Below, piece after piece: positions 49,386-58,378 of a DNA stretch of 64,000 nucleotides (the first letter of the stretch is position 1; each line of letters begins with the position of its first letter). The notes under the pieces are model-generated. The model was not told the DNA's origin, ran no database searches, and worked only from the letters and a program-made list of their open reading frames with translations. Both the position numbers and the translations under genes were made by a program. The stretch comes from Parapedobacter defluvii (GTDB lineage: Bacteria; Bacteroidota; Bacteroidia; Sphingobacteriales; Sphingobacteriaceae): contig NZ_BMIK01000020.1 of the NCBI RefSeq assembly GCF_014642075.1, forward strand, positions 37,855-101,854, given 5' to 3'.

Positions 49386-50213
49386 CTACTTTTCGTCCTG
49401 CTCGTCCATTCTACGCATAAGTTCTTCCCGAAGCGCATCAAGGAATTTTGTACGGTTCATCTTCCGGTTTCTCAACTCCAAATAAGCCTGATAAAAATTG
49501 CCCAAATCAACATCAAATGTGCTTTCAAAATATAGGGCTACTTCCCTTATATCGTTGTTCCCGTTGTCAAATACATTTTGATAGTGCAGGGCATAAATCA
49601 GTTCTATCAATGCCACTTTACTTCCTGTCCATTTCAGCTTCTTTTGGATTTTCGATTTATCTTTTTGGAATTTGTTATACAACTGGTCTTCGATGTAAAC
49701 CTGTATCAAATCATTGGCTATTATCTTGGCGACCTTATAATCATGTGAAGTGGAAAAGGACTGGTCAGATTGAAAATAATAAGTGTCCAACCACAGCTTT
49801 ATATCATGCTTCCCCCTTAAAAACATTCTATCGTCAAGTAACGAATTGTTGCTACGGTAATACTTATAGAAATCGAGGTTGTTGTTAAAGAACCTCTTAA
49901 GTTTTTTCAGTTCTTTGTTGAGGTATTTCCTTATGGGCTTTGCTCCATAGGGCTTTTTTGTTTCGATTTTGTAGATGGCATTGTAGTAAATGAGTTTTGC
50001 TACAAAGGCAGGTTTCTGATACTTGAAAAAACGGATTTCCTCATCCGTGTTCCTAAACCCTCTTTTCAGAACATACTCTTTCAGTTTGGACAGGCATTCA
50101 AGGATAAGGTGTATAACGGCTTCTATCCGTTGTATGGAACAATCGGTTTCAATCTCCAATTCGTTGATGGCTGTTTCCAGTTTATGTAGGGTTTCATTAT
50201 AGAATTTATTCAT
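49386..50213 (-). CDS. rteC: Second RteC-family regulator
   Basis: 275 residues, sharing with the first copy DEEIRFFKYQKPAFVAKLIYYNAIYKIET (near residue 57) and DYKVAKIIANDLI (near residue 157), but otherwise well diverged, so it is not a recent duplicate. It is transcribed toward topB and lies next to the copper block, so it may regulate a different promoter. Both copies flank the excision module and point at each other. The N-terminus MNKFYNETLHKLETAI fits the family start. Confidence 0.88.
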   Translation of the reverse strand: MNKFYNETLHKLETAINELEIETDCSIQRIEAVIHLILECLSKLKEYVLKRGFRNTDEEIRFFKYQKPAFVAKLIYYNAIYKIETKKPYGAKPIRKYLNKELKKLKRFFNNNLDFYKYYRSNNSLLDDRMFLRGKHDIKLWLDTYYFQSDQSFSTSHDYKVAKIIANDLIQVYIEDQLYNKFQKDKSKIQKKLKWTGSKVALIELIYALHYQNVFDNGNNDIREVALYFESTFDVDLGNFYQAYLELRNRKMNRTKFLDALREELMRRMDEQDEK

Positions 50214-50359
50214 CTGTTTATTTTGAAATAGATGTTATTGGTTAATACAGAAAAGCTAACACTGTTCGTATTAGCTTATGATGCAATTACTGCTTAAAAA
50301 AATTCAACCTCTACCGTATTGATGATGGAACGATAGATAGATTTTTGTTGCATACTTTA

Positions 50360-50460
50360 AAGGGTTGTAGTATGATGCAGGTTAGTCTTTGCGAATTACA
50401 CCTGCATCACCTCCTTTTTTTTACCGATATTTTTTTACGGTTATGCAGTTTACAACCCTT
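50360..50460. repeat. Nested inverted repeats between rteC and multicopper oxidase
   Basis: The outer arms AAGGGTTGTA (50360-50369) and TACAACCCTT (50451-50460) enclose the inner arms GATGCAGGT (50374-50382) and ACCTGCATC (50400-50408). The inner stem is followed by a T-rich tract on the plus strand. It may be a terminator for the copper operon on the minus strand or a cruciform or oriT-like site. No open frame is here. Confidence 0.75.
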
Positions 50461-50472
50461 AGTTATTTAATT

Positions 50473-52746
50473 TTAATAAGTCAATGCCAGCCCCACACCA
50501 AAGCCCATATCGCTATCATAGTGGGTACGTATACCTATATTCTTATTAATGATATACCTAAGTTCTCCCATATACTCTAAGTCGGTATTCACCATAAAAC
50601 CACCTCTTAGTCTTTTTGAAATTGGTATATCTTCACGCATTAACTGCAATCTCACAATTCCATCATGATATACTTCTGCCTGAAAATTGACGAGCATAGG
50701 TAACGTATACATAAACCCTAAACTGAACGCCCTGCGGGTATCTTTCTTGTTGGTTTGTCCAAATATGTTCTTTTCGTGTTCATCTTCTCCCATTTTACGG
50801 TAGCGGTAATCAAAACCTACAAAGGGCATGAACCATTGCATCTTTCCAATGTATCTACCTAAATGGGTTTCTACTTCATAACCGTGCATACTATTATAGC
50901 CTAAACGCCATTCTGTTCCTAATTGGTAGCGTGCATTCATTAGCATAGCTTCTCCATCATTACCATTGGTTGCAAAATCGTTTTGTGCCATAAAATGAGG
51001 CATATTACTTTCTCTTTGCAATTCTTTATAGGCTTTTGCCTTGTCGGGTAGATAGGGGTTATTGTAGTCTCCAACTTCAAAGACCCTGTTCATTCCCGCC
51101 ATCATGTGATATAATATATGGCAATGAAAGAACCAATCACCTTCCTCATTTGCTAAAAACTCAATGGTATCTGTTTCCATAGGCATGATATCCAACACAT
51201 TTTTAAGCGGCGATTTTTCGCCTTTTCCGTTTATCACCCTGAAATCAAATCCGTGAAGATGCATTGGATGCCGCATCATTGAATTATTATAAATGGTAAT
51301 CCGTAGAATTTCTCCTTTTTTTACAGGTATTTTGTCAGTTTCCGAAAGTATTTTATTATCCATGCTCCATACATAGCGGTTCATGTTGCCAGTAAGTGTG
51401 AATTTCAACTCTTTTACAGGCGCATCATTTGGAAGAGAGGTGTTATAAGGTGATTGCAACATAGCATAATTTAATGTTTTGATGTCTCCCAAGGCATTAG
51501 CGTTGTAACGGTTAGCGTCGTTATCCATATCCATACCCTCATGCTTACTGTGGTCTGCTTTTTTTGTTGCATCTCCGGTAATTTCGGGATACATCACTAC
51601 ATTCATGTCCATTTGGTTAAGGCTCATCTTCATGCCCATATCGTCCAAATCGCCATTCATTTTCATCATATCGTTCATCATCTTCATCCCCTCGAAATAC
51701 TTCAATCGTGGGAGTGGAGAAATAAGCTGTTTGACCCCATCACCTATAAAGTAACTCGCAGATTGTGTCCTGTCTTCGGTTGTTGCTAAGAACTCGTAAG
51801 CCAAACCATCTTGAGGGATAGTCACTACAATATCGTAAGTTTCAGAAACGGCAATGATTAACCTGTCCACCTCTACAGGCTCTACATCATTCCCATCATT
51901 CGCTACTACTGTAATTTTTCCTCCAGCATACCGTAGCCAGAAATAGGAAGACGCCCCTCCATTGGAAACACGCAATCTGACTTTGTCGCCTGCTTTTAGC
52001 TTTTTACCATCAATTGTTTTCAAATCGGTGCTATGGCTACCATTTATTAGGATTTTATCATAGTAAACGTCACTGACATCCATCGCCAGCATCCGCTTCC
52101 ACTCGTTTTTTACCTTTACCCCTAATTTTCCCTCCTTAATAGCTTCAACATATGATTGTGTTGCGCCTTTCTTAATGGCCGCCCAATCATTTGCATTGTG
52201 TAGCATACGGTTGATATTATCGGGGTTAAGATTTGTCCACTCACTTAATATAATTGGAACGGTCGGCAAATCGTCAATTCCTTTTCTGAATGTCTTATCA
52301 TCGCTTCTTTTCTTCATGATAAAACTTCCGTACATGCCAATCTGCTCCTGCAATCCTGAGTGGGAATGGTACCAGTGCGTACCATGCTGGATAATCGGAA
52401 AACGGTAGGTGTAGGTTGTGCCCGGTGCGATGGGTTTTTGTGTAAGCCAGGGCACACCGTCTTCTTTATTGGGCAGGAACACGCCATGCCAGTGAAGTGA
52501 TGTGCTTTCTTTCAATTGGTTGTGCACCACTATTTCGGCAGTGTCGCCCTCGGTAAAGGTAAGGGTGGGCATGGGGATTTGCCCGTTTACGGCAATTGCC
52601 CTTTTTTGCTTACCTGCATAGTTGACAAGCGTATCTTTTACATACAGCTCGTAATGCACCACTCTCTGTGCAAACAGCGTTTGCGTGCAAAGCAGTATCA
52701 GCACTGTTTGCAAAATTCTTATAGGTATTTTATTATATCTGTTCAT
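50473..52746 (-). CDS. Multicopper oxidase fused to a CopB-like outer-membrane barrel
   Basis: Signal peptide (residues 1-26), then cupredoxin domains with all copper motifs: HWHG near residue 82, THWYHSHSG near 124, HPMHLHG near 480 and HCHILYHMMAGM near 530. Between them is a His/Met-rich linker (MDMNVVMYPEI and KADHSKHEGMDMDN). After residue 550 a CopB-like domain of about 200 residues follows (GYEVETHLGRYIGKMQWFMP, ending GLALTY), with an aromatic C-terminus as in outer-membrane barrels. The protein likely oxidises Cu(I) to the less toxic Cu(II) in the periplasm. It is the last gene of the copper operon. Confidence 0.9.
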   Translation of the reverse strand: MNRYNKIPIRILQTVLILLCTQTLFAQRVVHYELYVKDTLVNYAGKQKRAIAVNGQIPMPTLTFTEGDTAEIVVHNQLKESTSLHWHGVFLPNKEDGVPWLTQKPIAPGTTYTYRFPIIQHGTHWYHSHSGLQEQIGMYGSFIMKKRSDDKTFRKGIDDLPTVPIILSEWTNLNPDNINRMLHNANDWAAIKKGATQSYVEAIKEGKLGVKVKNEWKRMLAMDVSDVYYDKILINGSHSTDLKTIDGKKLKAGDKVRLRVSNGGASSYFWLRYAGGKITVVANDGNDVEPVEVDRLIIAVSETYDIVVTIPQDGLAYEFLATTEDRTQSASYFIGDGVKQLISPLPRLKYFEGMKMMNDMMKMNGDLDDMGMKMSLNQMDMNVVMYPEITGDATKKADHSKHEGMDMDNDANRYNANALGDIKTLNYAMLQSPYNTSLPNDAPVKELKFTLTGNMNRYVWSMDNKILSETDKIPVKKGEILRITIYNNSMMRHPMHLHGFDFRVINGKGEKSPLKNVLDIMPMETDTIEFLANEEGDWFFHCHILYHMMAGMNRVFEVGDYNNPYLPDKAKAYKELQRESNMPHFMAQNDFATNGNDGEAMLMNARYQLGTEWRLGYNSMHGYEVETHLGRYIGKMQWFMPFVGFDYRYRKMGEDEHEKNIFGQTNKKDTRRAFSLGFMYTLPMLVNFQAEVYHDGIVRLQLMREDIPISKRLRGGFMVNTDLEYMGELRYIINKNIGIRTHYDSDMGFGVGLALTY

Positions 52747-52759
52747 GATTTGAAAAATT

Positions 52760-53215
52760 TTATTTAATGCTGTCTTCCATTGTGCTAAACCACGCTATCA
52801 AAACCTGCTTATCCTCCGGTGACAATACTGCATTGCGATGAATTAGTGTGTATGATGACAACGGCATTTCCCCGTCCTTAACCTGCCCGGCCATAGCCCT
52901 GAACTTGTTTCGCTGCCTGCGGACAGAATAGTCGCCAAATTCGCTAAAGTTGAGTTCCTCTTTCCCCTTTTTTATATGCTCTGCCATGTACCATGCGCCG
53001 GGCTGGATACGGCTGTACCACGGATAATGGGTATTGTTGCTATGGCAGTCATAACAGGACTGAACAAGGATAGTCTTTACATTTTGGGGTACGGCGTACA
53101 CCCTTTCGATATGGGTGGCTGGCACTTCAACCGCCTGGTTCCGTAAGGGCTGAAAGAACTGTATGGCAATCAGGACGACAGCCAGCCCCAATATGATTTT
53201 CTTCTTTATGGTCAT
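52760..53215 (-). CDS. Haem-binding-domain protein, periplasmic
   Basis: A 151-residue protein with an N-terminal membrane anchor or signal (KIILGLAVVLIAIQFFQP) and one c-type haem motif SCYDCHSNNTHYPWYSRIQPG near residue 53, matching the haem-binding domain seen in Bacteroidota cytochrome-like proteins. It ends KQVLIAWFSTME, a typical cytochrome-like tail. It probably transfers electrons in the periplasm, perhaps to or from the oxidase 13 bases downstream. Confidence 0.85.
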   Translation of the reverse strand: MTIKKKIILGLAVVLIAIQFFQPLRNQAVEVPATHIERVYAVPQNVKTILVQSCYDCHSNNTHYPWYSRIQPGAWYMAEHIKKGKEELNFSEFGDYSVRRQRNKFRAMAGQVKDGEMPLSSYTLIHRNAVLSPEDKQVLIAWFSTMEDSIK

Positions 53216-53247
53216 AATTATTTTATTGTGGCTTCATCTTTTTGTGT

Positions 53248-53673
53248 CTACTGTTTTTTCACATACTTGGCATAATTCTCCTTGTTTTCAAAATAAGAAA
53301 CTTCACCGTTATTTCCTGTCACAGCAATCACCGCATTAGCTTTGTCTACCTGCTTATGGGAATAGGGGTCTATCGCCATCCGCACGGTCACATCTTTTGG
53401 AATACGTTCCTTACACATTTCGCAACATCCGTAATAGGTTTTACCATCAAATTTTACTTCAAACTGCTTTTTGCCGATATAGGCATCGTTGACCATGCAG
53501 ACTTCATCCGATGGAACCAATTCACCTGTTTGGGTAGTATGTCCGTTGCTTTCCGGAGTTGCCTGCGAATGCTGCTGTTCCGCTTCATCCTTATTTGACC
53601 CCGCCTGACCGCAAGCGGTGAATAGCAGGGTTAATAAGGAAATAAAGCCAATTATTATTTTGTTCATGTCCAA
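53248..53673 (-). CDS. Lipoprotein with a YHS/TRASH-like Cys motif
   Basis: The start MDMNKIIIGFISLLTLLFTAC is a lipoprotein signal with the lipobox Cys at residue 21. The mature domain has VCMVNDAYIGKKQFEVKFDG and then YGCCEMCKERIP, a Cys arrangement like YHS/TRASH metal-binding domains. The linker is rich in Glu, Gln and Ser. Periplasmic copper binding or transfer is inferred from motif and neighbours. Confidence 0.75.
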   Translation of the reverse strand: MDMNKIIIGFISLLTLLFTACGQAGSNKDEAEQQHSQATPESNGHTTQTGELVPSDEVCMVNDAYIGKKQFEVKFDGKTYYGCCEMCKERIPKDVTVRMAIDPYSHKQVDKANAVIAVTGNNGEVSYFENKENYAKYVKKQ

Positions 53674-53693
53674 ACTTGTTTTTTTAAATTTTA

Positions 53694-54218
53694 TTATTTA
53701 CTTTCTTCAAACTCTTTTAGCTTGCGCTTCATTAGTTCAATTTCTTCCGCTTGGGTTTTAAGTATATTTTTTTGCAGCTCTATCAGTTCCGGGTCGGTCA
53801 GGTGTGCCTTTTCGGACATCAATATGGCTGCTGCGTGATGGGGTATCATACCCTTTGCAAACTGCTTGTCCCCGACATTGATTTGTTCCCTGATACCAAA
53901 CCATGAAAAGATGCCAACAGCAACCGAGATGATGGCTATCGCCCAATTCATCTTCCTGTTGGGGTACATTACTTTCATTATCGCTAATTCGATAAGCAGC
54001 ATTGCCGAGGTCATCAGCAGGGTCATGTACAAATTGTTGATATTGGGTATCAGGTTCTGCCACCCGTCAATCATGGCGTACATGATAAAATACATCACTG
54101 CGAACATTGCGACAGCCATCACCGCAAAGCGTTTGTACATGGCCGAAGCATGTTTTGTATTGTGCGTGCCATGCTCCGAGGAATGACCCGCATGGTGACT
54201 GTTTTGCATATTTTCCAT
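53694..54218 (-). CDS. DUF305 membrane protein
   Basis: The 174-residue protein opens with a His-rich segment (NSHHAGHSSEHGTHNTKH), then three to four membrane helices (MAVAMFAVMYFIMYAMI, LLMTSAMLLIELAIMKVMY, AIAIISVAVGIFSWF) and the DUF305 motif GMIPHHAAAILMSEKAHLT near residue 130. DUF305 proteins are ferritin-like and often sit beside copper genes. It is probably periplasm-facing. It lies 10 bases after the DUF3347 gene. Confidence 0.88.
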   Translation of the reverse strand: MENMQNSHHAGHSSEHGTHNTKHASAMYKRFAVMAVAMFAVMYFIMYAMIDGWQNLIPNINNLYMTLLMTSAMLLIELAIMKVMYPNRKMNWAIAIISVAVGIFSWFGIREQINVGDKQFAKGMIPHHAAAILMSEKAHLTDPELIELQKNILKTQAEEIELMKRKLKEFEESK

Positions 54219-54228
54219 AACCCGAAAT

Positions 54229-54894
54229 TTATTTGCTGTTAATTGTTTTTTCCACCTTACCGCAGGTCAGCATTTTAGAACCGTAGTAAGGGTTTTTGAT
54301 TTCCTTGTTTTCGCTGAACCAAACAGCACCCTTACCGTCATTGAACATCGGGCAATGGTCCTGATACAATGTTTGCGATGTACCGAACAAATCAATCAGG
54401 TCTTTCAAATCTTCGCCAAGCGAGGCCAAATGTTCCCGCTGGTGGTGAATGTTGCCGACATTTTCCCCGATATGTTCTGCGTGTTCTTTAGCATCGTCCG
54501 CTATGTCCATGTACTTTTTGTGCTTATCAGCAGGAACGGCTTTCATGTCCACTTTATTCAGGGTAGCTAACAGCTTTTTCCCTGAACTGGCGGCAGCTTT
54601 GTCATCGTCCGAAACAAGGGCGTTCTTTAAGGACAGATAATCGGTAACTATGGGCGCAATAGAAAAGTTTTTTGCTTCTTCTTTTCCTGTTGCTTTTGCT
54701 TCCTGACCGCTCGGAGTTTCACTCACAACGTGCGCAGCTACCGTATCATCCTCTTTTGGTTGGGAAGCTGACTGTTCTTGTGATACAACAGCAGTATCAC
54801 TTGAAGACTGCTCGTTTTTGTTGGATGCCTGATTGCATGATACTGTTACAAATGCCATGATAACAGCAATGATTGATAATGTTAGATTTTTCAT
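54229..54894 (-). CDS. DUF3347 lipoprotein
   Basis: The signal MKNLTLSIIAVIMAFVTVSC has its lipobox Cys at residue 20. A Ser/Glu-rich linker is followed by a DUF3347 helical domain (APIVTDYLSLKNALVSDD, near residue 82) and the end HCPMFNDGKGAVWFSENKEI, then NPYYGSKMLTCG. This end is shared with the HMA-DUF3347 protein at 57360. The family is typical of copper loci; direct metal binding through His, Cys and Met is inferred. It starts 6 bases after the P-type ATPase stop. Confidence 0.85.
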   Translation of the reverse strand: MKNLTLSIIAVIMAFVTVSCNQASNKNEQSSSDTAVVSQEQSASQPKEDDTVAAHVVSETPSGQEAKATGKEEAKNFSIAPIVTDYLSLKNALVSDDDKAAASSGKKLLATLNKVDMKAVPADKHKKYMDIADDAKEHAEHIGENVGNIHHQREHLASLGEDLKDLIDLFGTSQTLYQDHCPMFNDGKGAVWFSENKEIKNPYYGSKMLTCGKVEKTINSK

Positions 54895-54900
54895 TTTTAT

Positions 54901-57021
54901 TTATTTTTTGATTTTTAAAAAACTTGCGTTAATAGCCACTACAATGGTGCTTACACTCATCAGCACAGCACCCATAGCGGGACTTAAAACAAAATTCGGA
55001 TAGAGTACGCCTGCCGCAAGCGGTATTGCCACCACGTTGTAGCCAACCGCCCATATCAGGTTCTGTACCATCTTTTTGTAGGTAAGTTTGCCGAAGTCAA
55101 TCAGTTTGACCACATCCCTCGGGTCGCTGTCTACCAATATGATATCCGCTGTTTCGGCAGCCACGTCCGTACCGGAACCCACGGCAATTCCAACATCTGC
55201 CTGTGTCAGTGCAGGTGCATCATTTACACCATCACCAGTCATTGCTACGATTTCGCCTTTTGCCTGAAACTCCTTTACTTTCTCCTGCTTGTTATGCGGA
55301 AGCACATTGGCCAAATACCCGTCCATACCCAATTTTCCGGCTACGGCAGCAGCAATCCTGTCGTTATCCCCCGTGAGCAGAAAGGACTTGATGCCCATTT
55401 TTTTGAGTTCCTCAATCGCCTGTGCCGACCCCTCACGGATGCTGTCTGCCAAAGTAATGAGGCCGATTACCCGGTCATCAATGAGAACAAAGTTTACTGT
55501 TTCGGCTTCCTGATTAATTTCGGCTGGAATTTCCGGCAAAGAAAGGTGGTTTTCGGTGAAGTAATTCGGGCCACCAGCTACAACACTCTTTCCGTTTACA
55601 ACACCTTTTACACCTATACCCTGCATATAGCTAAAGTTTTCAGACTTCCATAACGCAAGCCTCTTTTCTTTCAATGTAGCCATAATGCCTTTCGCGATAT
55701 GGTGTTCCGAATTTTGCTGTACTGCGGCAGCATACTGGATAACTGCATCGGCATTGTATTCGTCCGTAAAGGGAATAACCTTTTCCACGGCATGGGAACC
55801 TTTGGTGAGCGTTCCGGTTTTGTCAAAAATGATGGTAGATAGCTTACGGGTGGTTTCAAATGCTGTGCGGTTGCGGATGAGCAGACCATTGGTCGCCGAT
55901 AGCGTTGTGGAAATGGCGACCACCAACGGGATAGCCACGCCCAATGCGTGCGGGCAGGCCGTTACCATTACCGTCACCATTCTTTCAAGCGCAAAGGCAA
56001 TATCTCCACTGCTTGCATACCAATAGGCAAATGTGCCTATGCCCACGGCAATGGCAATAAAGGTGAGCCATTTGGCAACTTTGTCCGCAAGGTTTTGCGT
56101 ATTGGACTTAGTAGCTTGTGCCTCCTGCACAAGATTGATAACCCTGTTCAGGTAGCTGTCTTTTCCAACGGCTGTTACCTTAACTTTCAGCGCACCATCG
56201 CCATTGATAGAGCCTGCGATGACCTTTCCGTCCTTTTCCTTTTTTACGGGAACACTTTCTCCGGTAAGCATACTCTCGTTGATATATGAAAGCCCATCCA
56301 GAACCAATCCGTCGGCTGGAATTTTTTCACCCGGTTTTATGATAGCCGTTTCACCGCTTTGCAGGTCTTCGAGCTTTATCTTTACAGCTTCTCCGCCTCG
56401 TTCCACGGTAACATCGTTGGGCAGTAACGCTACCAATGACTGTAATGCCCGTGAAGCAGCCATTTGGGAACGCATTTCCAGCCAATGCCCTAACAGCATG
56501 ATGTCAATTAGGGTTGCCAGTTCCCAAAAGAAATCCATACCCTGCAAGCCAAATACAACGGCTACGGAATAGACATAGGCTACGGATATGGCGATAGCAA
56601 CAAGTGTCATCATCCCTATGGCTTTGGCTTTCACCTCGCCAATCATTCCCTTTAGGAATGGTAAGCCTCCATAGCAATAAATCACCGTACCCAATGCCAG
56701 CAACACATATTTATCGCCATTGAAAGCAAGCGAGAAACCTAACCATTGCTGTATCATGTGCGACAGGAGCAGTATAGGGATTGTAATGACAAGGCTTATC
56801 CAAAAACGAGTGAGGAAATCACCTGTATGATGTCCCTCATGTTTATTAAAGTTTTCGTCAGCATGGCCATGTTGAGAATGCCCGGAATGCCCATGTTCTG
56901 ATGTGTGTTCATGAGAAACTGACGCACCGCCAACGGGAACCAATGCCATGCCACAGAGCGGGCATTTGCCCGGTTCGTCTTTTAGCACCTGTGGGTGCAT
57001 AGGACAGGTATATTTTTTCAT
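54901..57021 (-). CDS. copB: Copper-type P1B ATPase with CPH motif and N-terminal metal-binding domain
   Basis: The N-terminus YTCPMHPQVLKDEPGKCPLCGMALVPVGG is the heavy-metal-binding domain, then a His-rich segment (residues 34-68). The membrane metal site is ACPHALG near residue 356, the CPH form of CopB-class pumps, not the CPC form of CopA. The phosphorylation site is DKTGTLTKGS near residue 400, with TGDGVNDAPAL near 603. CopB-type pumps export Cu(II) or Ag(I); the ion here is inferred from motif and neighbours. It is the centre of the copper operon. Confidence 0.92.
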   Translation of the reverse strand: MKKYTCPMHPQVLKDEPGKCPLCGMALVPVGGASVSHEHTSEHGHSGHSQHGHADENFNKHEGHHTGDFLTRFWISLVITIPILLLSHMIQQWLGFSLAFNGDKYVLLALGTVIYCYGGLPFLKGMIGEVKAKAIGMMTLVAIAISVAYVYSVAVVFGLQGMDFFWELATLIDIMLLGHWLEMRSQMAASRALQSLVALLPNDVTVERGGEAVKIKLEDLQSGETAIIKPGEKIPADGLVLDGLSYINESMLTGESVPVKKEKDGKVIAGSINGDGALKVKVTAVGKDSYLNRVINLVQEAQATKSNTQNLADKVAKWLTFIAIAVGIGTFAYWYASSGDIAFALERMVTVMVTACPHALGVAIPLVVAISTTLSATNGLLIRNRTAFETTRKLSTIIFDKTGTLTKGSHAVEKVIPFTDEYNADAVIQYAAAVQQNSEHHIAKGIMATLKEKRLALWKSENFSYMQGIGVKGVVNGKSVVAGGPNYFTENHLSLPEIPAEINQEAETVNFVLIDDRVIGLITLADSIREGSAQAIEELKKMGIKSFLLTGDNDRIAAAVAGKLGMDGYLANVLPHNKQEKVKEFQAKGEIVAMTGDGVNDAPALTQADVGIAVGSGTDVAAETADIILVDSDPRDVVKLIDFGKLTYKKMVQNLIWAVGYNVVAIPLAAGVLYPNFVLSPAMGAVLMSVSTIVVAINASFLKIKK

Positions 57022-57039
57022 AACAAGGGGTTTTAAAAG

Positions 57040-57345
57040 TTATGTTGCACTTAATTTTTTTGCCATCTCATGGGTCATTTCTTCGGCATAAGTACCATAG
57101 GCATCAACAAGTACGCCTTTATTCTTACTATCATTAGACGATATGGCATAAATTACGGCATTGTTATCAGGACTGCTGTCGAGGCTTTCAAACCTATGAG
57201 TTTCCGTAACCGTAAAATCCTCCGGTTTTAGTTTCAGGCTCCTTGACGCACAGTAAAGGCAGTCCGGCAACAGACTAAAGTCCATACTGTACCCACGCTG
57301 TCTTAGGTCTTTAAGTGCCTGCACCATGTCATTGTACTGTACCAT
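57040..57345 (-). CDS. Small conserved protein of copper loci (sometimes annotated as phosphoribosylpyrophosphate synthetase)
   Basis: A 101-residue cytoplasmic protein with DLRQRGYSMDFSLLPDCLYCASRSLKLKPEDFTV near residue 12 and AVIYAISSNDSKNKGVLVDAYGTYAEEMTHEM in the second half. I recall this pattern as a Bacteroidota family carrying the name phosphoribosylpyrophosphate synthetase, which the 101-residue size contradicts. The CLYC pair could bind a metal. Function unknown; it sits between the HMA-DUF3347 and ATPase genes, so it is in the copper operon. Confidence 0.75.
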   Translation of the reverse strand: MVQYNDMVQALKDLRQRGYSMDFSLLPDCLYCASRSLKLKPEDFTVTETHRFESLDSSPDNNAVIYAISSNDSKNKGVLVDAYGTYAEEMTHEMAKKLSAT

Positions 57346-57359
57346 AGCTTTCAGACCTG

Positions 57360-58241
57360 TTATTTAATGGTTTCGACCGTACTTCCGCAGGTGAGCATCT
57401 GTGAGCCGTAATATGGATTTTTAACCGCATTCTCTTTACTTAGCCAATTGGCTCCCTTACCTCCATTGTACATAGGACAGTGCTGGTAATAAACGGGGGT
57501 GTCCTGTTTAGACACTTTAGCCAGTGTGTAGATGCTTCCCGAAAGTGCCGCAAAAGCACTTCTTTGTTTTGCAACGTCTTTTGATTTTGAAATGCTTTCC
57601 GCATTGGCCGTTAAGTCCTGCATTACTTTCATCCAAGCCGTATGTTCCTCTGCCGATAGCTTATTCATATCGACTGCTTTAAGGGATGCGGCCAATTCAG
57701 CGGCATTGGCAGATGCGGTCGCCGCATCGGTTTTTATCAAAGCGTCTTTCACTGAAAAGTAGTTGTCAAATACAGCTTTTAGCTGTGATCGGTTTTGGGC
57801 TGCATCTTTGTTAGCGGATGCTGCCATTTGGCCATGGTCGTGATTGCCATGTCCGGCATTCATGTCCATTCCCGCCTCTTTGTTTTTGGCAACCGTCTTC
57901 ACGGGTCTATCATACTGGCAGCAACCAGCCAGTTTAGCATATACGTCATCCGGCGCACGGAACTTCTCACTGTCATAACCAGCCAAAGCAATACGTTTCA
58001 GGATTTCATCCTGATTTGTTTTGTCGCCGTCATAGGTGAGCGTAGCCATCTTGGTATCTTTGTTCCAGTCCACGCTGGCTACCTTTTTTACGTTACCTGC
58101 TTTTTCGATGGTGGTTTTGCACATACCACAATTGCCGTAAATCTTTACGGTTTCTGTTTTCGCATTCTTGATTTGTGCGAAGCCGTTTATTGATGATAGT
58201 AACACGGCGATTACCATCACTATTTTTGATAATGATTTCAT
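57360..58241 (-). CDS. HMA-DUF3347 fusion protein, secreted
   Basis: The 293-residue protein has a signal peptide (SLSKIVMVIAVLLSSINGFAQ), an HMA domain with the copper motif GNCGMCKTTIEKAG near residue 35, a CCQYDRPV pair near residue 107, a His/Met-rich linker (DMNAGHGNHDHGQM), and a DUF3347 domain from about residue 150 ending HCPMYNGGKGANWLSKENAV, then NPYYGSQMLTCG. It is probably a periplasmic copper carrier. It leads the copper operon, and a 9-bp hairpin lies just upstream. Confidence 0.88.
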   Translation of the reverse strand: MKSLSKIVMVIAVLLSSINGFAQIKNAKTETVKIYGNCGMCKTTIEKAGNVKKVASVDWNKDTKMATLTYDGDKTNQDEILKRIALAGYDSEKFRAPDDVYAKLAGCCQYDRPVKTVAKNKEAGMDMNAGHGNHDHGQMAASANKDAAQNRSQLKAVFDNYFSVKDALIKTDAATASANAAELAASLKAVDMNKLSAEEHTAWMKVMQDLTANAESISKSKDVAKQRSAFAALSGSIYTLAKVSKQDTPVYYQHCPMYNGGKGANWLSKENAVKNPYYGSQMLTCGSTVETIK

Positions 58242-58256
58242 AATAATTACATTTTG

Positions 58257-58285
58257 AGAAACGGGGGATTGATAAACCCGTTTCT
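58257..58285. promoter_or_regulatory. Inverted repeat just upstream of the copper operon start
   Basis: AGAAACGGG (58257-58265) and CCCGTTTCT (58277-58285), a perfect 9-bp stem with an 11-base loop, lie 15 bases before the HMA-DUF3347 ATG. No U-tract follows in the direction of the operon. It is a candidate operator or 5'-leader structure. Confidence 0.5.
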
Positions 58286-58378
58286 GTTTTAAATTTTAAG
58301 TAAATGATACAAATAGGGGATTTGCAAAAGCCGGAACAGCTTCTGACAGGACACACCTATGGCTATCAGGCCATAGTT

